The translations under genes were made by a program, and so were the position numbers. Shown one piece after another: positions 6,486 to 8,809 of a stretch of DNA of 8,809 nt. The stretch comes from Gammaproteobacteria bacterium. GTDB taxonomy: Bacteria; Pseudomonadota; Gammaproteobacteria; UBA4575. The notes beneath the pieces are model-generated. The model was not told the origin of the DNA. It made no database searches and worked only from the letters and a program-made list of their open reading frames with translations. How positions within the stretch are numbered: the first letter of the stretch is position 1; each line of letters opens with the position of its first letter. Location: positions 1 through 8,809 of the forward strand of contig JANQKJ010000368.1 in assembly GCA_028281205.1 (NCBI GenBank). Direction: 5' to 3'.

Positions 6486-6538
6486 CTGATAGTGAACACA
6501 AATTATATCTTGGATATTGCGCCAAATAGATGCATGCA

Positions 6539-7549
6539 CTATATTCTAGGCAAGATAATGATCTGTCCTGTCTCAACTTGGTTAGGGTCACTCAAACTTG
6601 GATTTGCTGCAAATATATAAGGCAGTACTTGCTCGTAAGGGCGTTGATAGTTTTCACTAATTATTTCTGTCAATAATTCTCCTGGCTTAACTTTATGTTG
6701 TATACAACCATCTTTGCATAATTCCTGCATTAGTGGGTCATCATAAGTAATATTATTGACATCATCACTTACAGGTTTTTGTGTTACTGTTTCAGGATAG
6801 CTACCATCACTATTTAGACACTTTTTATAGTCAATATTAAAATAAGAAGCAATATGCAATACTGTAGCAGCTTCAATAATATGCCTTTGAGCATTTTGAC
6901 GTCCTTCTCTTACTCTGCCATTTAATGAGATTGCTACCGATTCATCTCCATCATCCCAAAATAGTGCACCATCCCTGGAATTAGTTAATACAACTACACC
7001 GATTGCTGTGGAATTTAATACTCTGCCATTTATTGAAGTTGTGAAATCACCGGTAACAAGTTCATAATCTTCTGAGCCACCAAGGTCAAATCCAAATCTT
7101 CTAAACACTGCTTCAATATTAGCATCACCAGTAACCCCGAGACGGTCAAACTGTGTGAATGCACCTCTAAAATCAATTTTAGTTATGTTGTCAGGCAGTT
7201 TATCTTCATCACTAAATCTAGCCAATATGGCAACAACTTTGTCGGTATTTAATCTTGTTATTGCTGTTGCAGCCAGCCACATACCGCCACCAGTTAAGCC
7301 CCTATCTTCAAAATCTTCAGGTATAGTTTCATCACGCAGTCTATGAACATTTACGAACACTGGGTTATAGGAGCTAGCATCTATCATTTCACCAAGACAA
7401 CTTAAGACCGATGTATGTGGCGTTTTAATCATTGCTACTTCAGCTTTGGGGTCAAAATCTTCAGCTTGTGGTTTAATGGTTGCACAGCCAGTAAATACTG
7501 ATATCGTAATACCTAAACATGCTGCTTTTAATATGTTGAAATATTTCAT
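6539..7549 (-). CDS. Lipoprotein with possible CsgG/HfaB-like core and C-terminal LysM domain
   Basis: This 336-residue protein has a signal sequence ending in lipobox VFTGC (C22). The middle (about 45-240) contains VFVNVHRLRDET, GGGMWLAATAITRLNTDKVVAILARF, RGAFTQFDRLG and LVTGDFTTSINGRVLNS. The order and look recall CsgG/HfaB-type outer-membrane assembly lipoproteins (a damaged-looking D.TG, then TALxxL..V.V.ERF, then GxxTexD). The resemblance is loose and needs a profile search. A LysM domain (about 285-336: HKVKPGELL ... IFAANPSLSDPNQVETGQIIILP) should bind peptidoglycan. Four cysteines (C51, C244, C278, C282) could form disulphides. It may tether or export a surface structure (inference). 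It lies 34 bases after the subtilase stop, with its own good ribosome-binding site. The translation from ATG at 7549 is intact. Confidence 0.78.
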   Translation of the reverse strand: MKYFNILKAACLGITISVFTGCATIKPQAEDFDPKAEVAMIKTPHTSVLSCLGEMIDASSYNPVFVNVHRLRDETIPEDFEDRGLTGGGMWLAATAITRLNTDKVVAILARFSDEDKLPDNITKIDFRGAFTQFDRLGVTGDANIEAVFRRFGFDLGGSEDYELVTGDFTTSINGRVLNSTAIGVVVLTNSRDGALFWDDGDESVAISLNGRVREGRQNAQRHIIEAATVLHIASYFNIDYKKCLNSDGSYPETVTQKPVSDDVNNITYDDPLMQELCKDGCIQHKVKPGELLTEIISENYQRPYEQVLPYIFAANPSLSDPNQVETGQIIILPRI

Positions 7550-7555
7550 AAATGA

Positions 7556-7560
7556 TCCTT
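7556..7560 (-). promoter_or_regulatory. Shine-Dalgarno AAGGA for the LysM lipoprotein
   Basis: AAGGA on the minus strand lies six bases before the ATG at 7549. It is the clearest ribosome-binding site in the window; most other starts here have none. It confirms the start and suggests stronger translation than the neighbours. Confidence 0.8.
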
Positions 7561-7583
7561 AAGTAGTTTTCATGCTTTTATTT

Positions 7584-8809
7584 TTAGGGTTTTATTAAAC
7601 CAAAACCGTATATTAAGTCTTTACCTTTATCGCCTAAATCAATGGCTGTTTCACGATAGTGTTCAAGGGTTTTTAATTTCTCATTAGAATCGTTTGTATC
7701 TAGATGCGTAGCTAATATTGCTGCAACATATGGTGATGCAAATGAACTTCCCGAAAAATTTTTATAGGCATAATTGCTATCATGCGCAGCAATTACTTTT
7801 ACTCCAGGTGCTGAAAATTCAATATGATTTCCTGTGATAGCTCTCCTATACACTCTTTTGTTTGCATCAATTGCCGTTACCGCAATTACATTGGGATTGG
7901 CAGCCGGATAGCGTGGTTCGGCATTCGGGCCATTATTTCCAACAGCTGCAACAAATGTGAATCCCAGTTTGGAGGATTCGTTAATAATTTTTTCGAGCAA
8001 ATTATTTTGTGGTCCAGCAAAACTCATATTTATTACCGGTACTGAATTGGCTGTTAACCAATCGATGGCATGCACTAGATCTTCTGTTGTTGAGAGGATA
8101 TTGCCTGAGTTTGATATTCCGAAAACAGAAGCTGCATATAAGGTTGCAGAAGGAATAAGTCCAACATGTTGATTTGTTTTCTTGCCAACAAATATTGAAG
8201 CTATAGCTGTTCCATGTGCAAATGATTTTTTTGCGTCGGATGAATGGAAATCATTAATAATTAACTCTGATTTTTTCAAGCTTGGGTGGAATCTATCTAC
8301 CGCCGAATCGATCATGCCAATTTTTATATTGTCATGATCATTGTTTAATTTTTTTAGTTTTATAGTGTTTTCTTTTATCTGGCCGTTAATTTCAGCATTT
8401 GCTAGATCATAAGTATGATTGAAATCCAAGATTGCATTTGGCGCATAAGTCTTAATTGTGTTGGAAGCCTTTATATAACTTGTTGATGTAACATCAAACC
8501 TTGCTAGCGTTTGGTTAAGCGAATTAATTTTTTGTTCGCTTAGAATGTCATAATTAACTTGATTAAGAATAGTTTGATAATTATCACTATCGACCAATAC
8601 AAGTAATTCGCCAGAAATATATGAGTCTCCTGACGAATCTGTTGATAAGTTATCTAATCTGCTTTTTCTATTATTCTTTGTAGCTTGTTTATTCCTGATT
8701 TTTGATTGACGGATTTCATTAACTAAAGAGTTATCTGAACGAATAGCTCGTTCATTACGATCAGATAGTCTATCCATGTCGTCGTCGTCATCATCGTCAT
8801 CATCGTCGT
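7584..8809 (-). CDS. Subtilisin-family (S8) serine protease with poly-aspartate stretch, 5' end outside window
   Basis: Numbering from the methionine at 8777, the catalytic residues are D157 (IGMIDSAVD), H188 (FAHGTA) and S345 (FSGSSFASP). The oxyanion-hole Asn is N281 (VGNNGP). All are intact, so the protease should be active. Residues 52-125 (GELLVLV ... PNAILDFNHTYDL) resemble the prodomain of a group of S8 peptidases that ends in an NHxY-like motif. Residues 1-50 are a charged, basic, probably disordered linker. Upstream of 8777 the same frame stays open to the window edge as at least ten aspartate codons, so this methionine is probably internal. The true start and any signal peptide lie outside. 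Subtilases of this kind usually act in the envelope or outside the cell. The downstream LysM lipoprotein is probably co-transcribed. Target unknown. Confidence 0.9.
   Translation of the reverse strand, partial: DDDDDDDDDDMDRLSDRNERAIRSDNSLVNEIRQSKIRNKQATKNNRKSRLDNLSTDSSGDSYISGELLVLVDSDNYQTILNQVNYDILSEQKINSLNQTLARFDVTSTSYIKASNTIKTYAPNAILDFNHTYDLANAEINGQIKENTIKLKKLNNDHDNIKIGMIDSAVDRFHPSLKKSELIINDFHSSDAKKSFAHGTAIASIFVGKKTNQHVGLIPSATLYAASVFGISNSGNILSTTEDLVHAIDWLTANSVPVINMSFAGPQNNLLEKIINESSKLGFTFVAAVGNNGPNAEPRYPAANPNVIAVTAIDANKRVYRRAITGNHIEFSAPGVKVIAAHDSNYAYKNFSGSSFASPYVAAILATHLDTNDSNEKLKTLEHYRETAIDLGDKGKDLIYGFGLIKP
8778..8807 (-). repeat. Aspartate-codon (GAC/GAT) trinucleotide repeat
   Basis: Ten consecutive GAC or GAT triplets, in frame with the subtilase, reach the right edge of the window. 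They encode an acidic run directly before a basic linker. Such tracts can change length by polymerase slippage in whole codons without breaking the frame. Confidence 0.85.

Larger units (their letters stand above)
6335..6538. promoter_or_regulatory. Upstream region of the hydrolase/copper-enzyme operon
   Basis: These 204 AT-rich bases lie between two minus-strand genes and should contain the end of the LysM-lipoprotein transcript and the promoter of the hydrolase operon. On the minus strand a TTGAAA lies about 60-70 bases before the repeats described separately, but no good -10 follows at the right spacing, so no promoter is called. Nothing resembling a gene is present. A perfect palindrome TGCATGCA (6531-6538) touches the preceding stop codon. 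Confidence 0.45.

Noticed and set aside
8778..8809. Triplet repeat considered as a CRISPR fragment or intergenic microsatellite
   Set aside because: It is a plain GAC/GAT run without spacers and is in frame with the protease, so a coding poly-Asp tract is the simpler reading.

Overview
The window (8809 bp, AT-rich) most likely comes from a low-GC Gram-negative bacterium, probably a gammaproteobacterium. The evidence is the two lipobox lipoproteins, an FeS-type photolyase, a YebE/DUF533-type protein and tightly packed operons. I could not identify the genus. No RNA genes, insertion sequences, CRISPR arrays or phage genes were seen. All genes but one lie on the minus strand, and none of the visible genes is broken. 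The two genes at the ends run off the window.

Region 1 (1-2447, minus strand) is a compact DNA-damage-reversal operon. Its order is FeS-type (6-4) photolyase, then an atypical short-chain dehydrogenase (SDR), then an AlkB/ALKBH2-like dioxygenase cut by the left edge. The photolyase and SDR genes overlap by one base (TAATG), and the SDR-alkB gap is 11 bases. The SDR keeps the NAD(P) fold but has isoleucine where the family has its catalytic tyrosine.

Region 2 (2448-2639) is a divergent, AT-rich control region with several inverted repeats. Region 3 (2640-3311, plus strand) is the only plus-strand gene, a DUF533/TerB-like protein with a glycine/alanine-rich hydrophobic N-terminal half.

Region 4 (3378-6334, minus strand) is a two-gene envelope operon. 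A lipoprotein with an alpha/beta-hydrolase core is followed after 2 bases by an exported three-part protein: thioredoxin/peroxiredoxin-like domain, c-type haem domain (CxxCH), and a PHM-type copper monooxygenase core. All six expected copper ligands can be placed in that core. This looks like a self-contained periplasmic redox enzyme whose substrate is unknown, and it is the most interesting system here. Its 204-base upstream region carries two overlapping, mutually exclusive inverted repeats.

Region 5 (6539-8809, minus strand) holds a subtilisin-family protease followed by a LysM-bearing lipoprotein with a possible CsgG/HfaB-like core. The protease runs off the right edge and starts, as far as visible, in a run of at least ten aspartates. 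The lipoprotein gene starts 34 bases downstream behind the clearest Shine-Dalgarno in the window.
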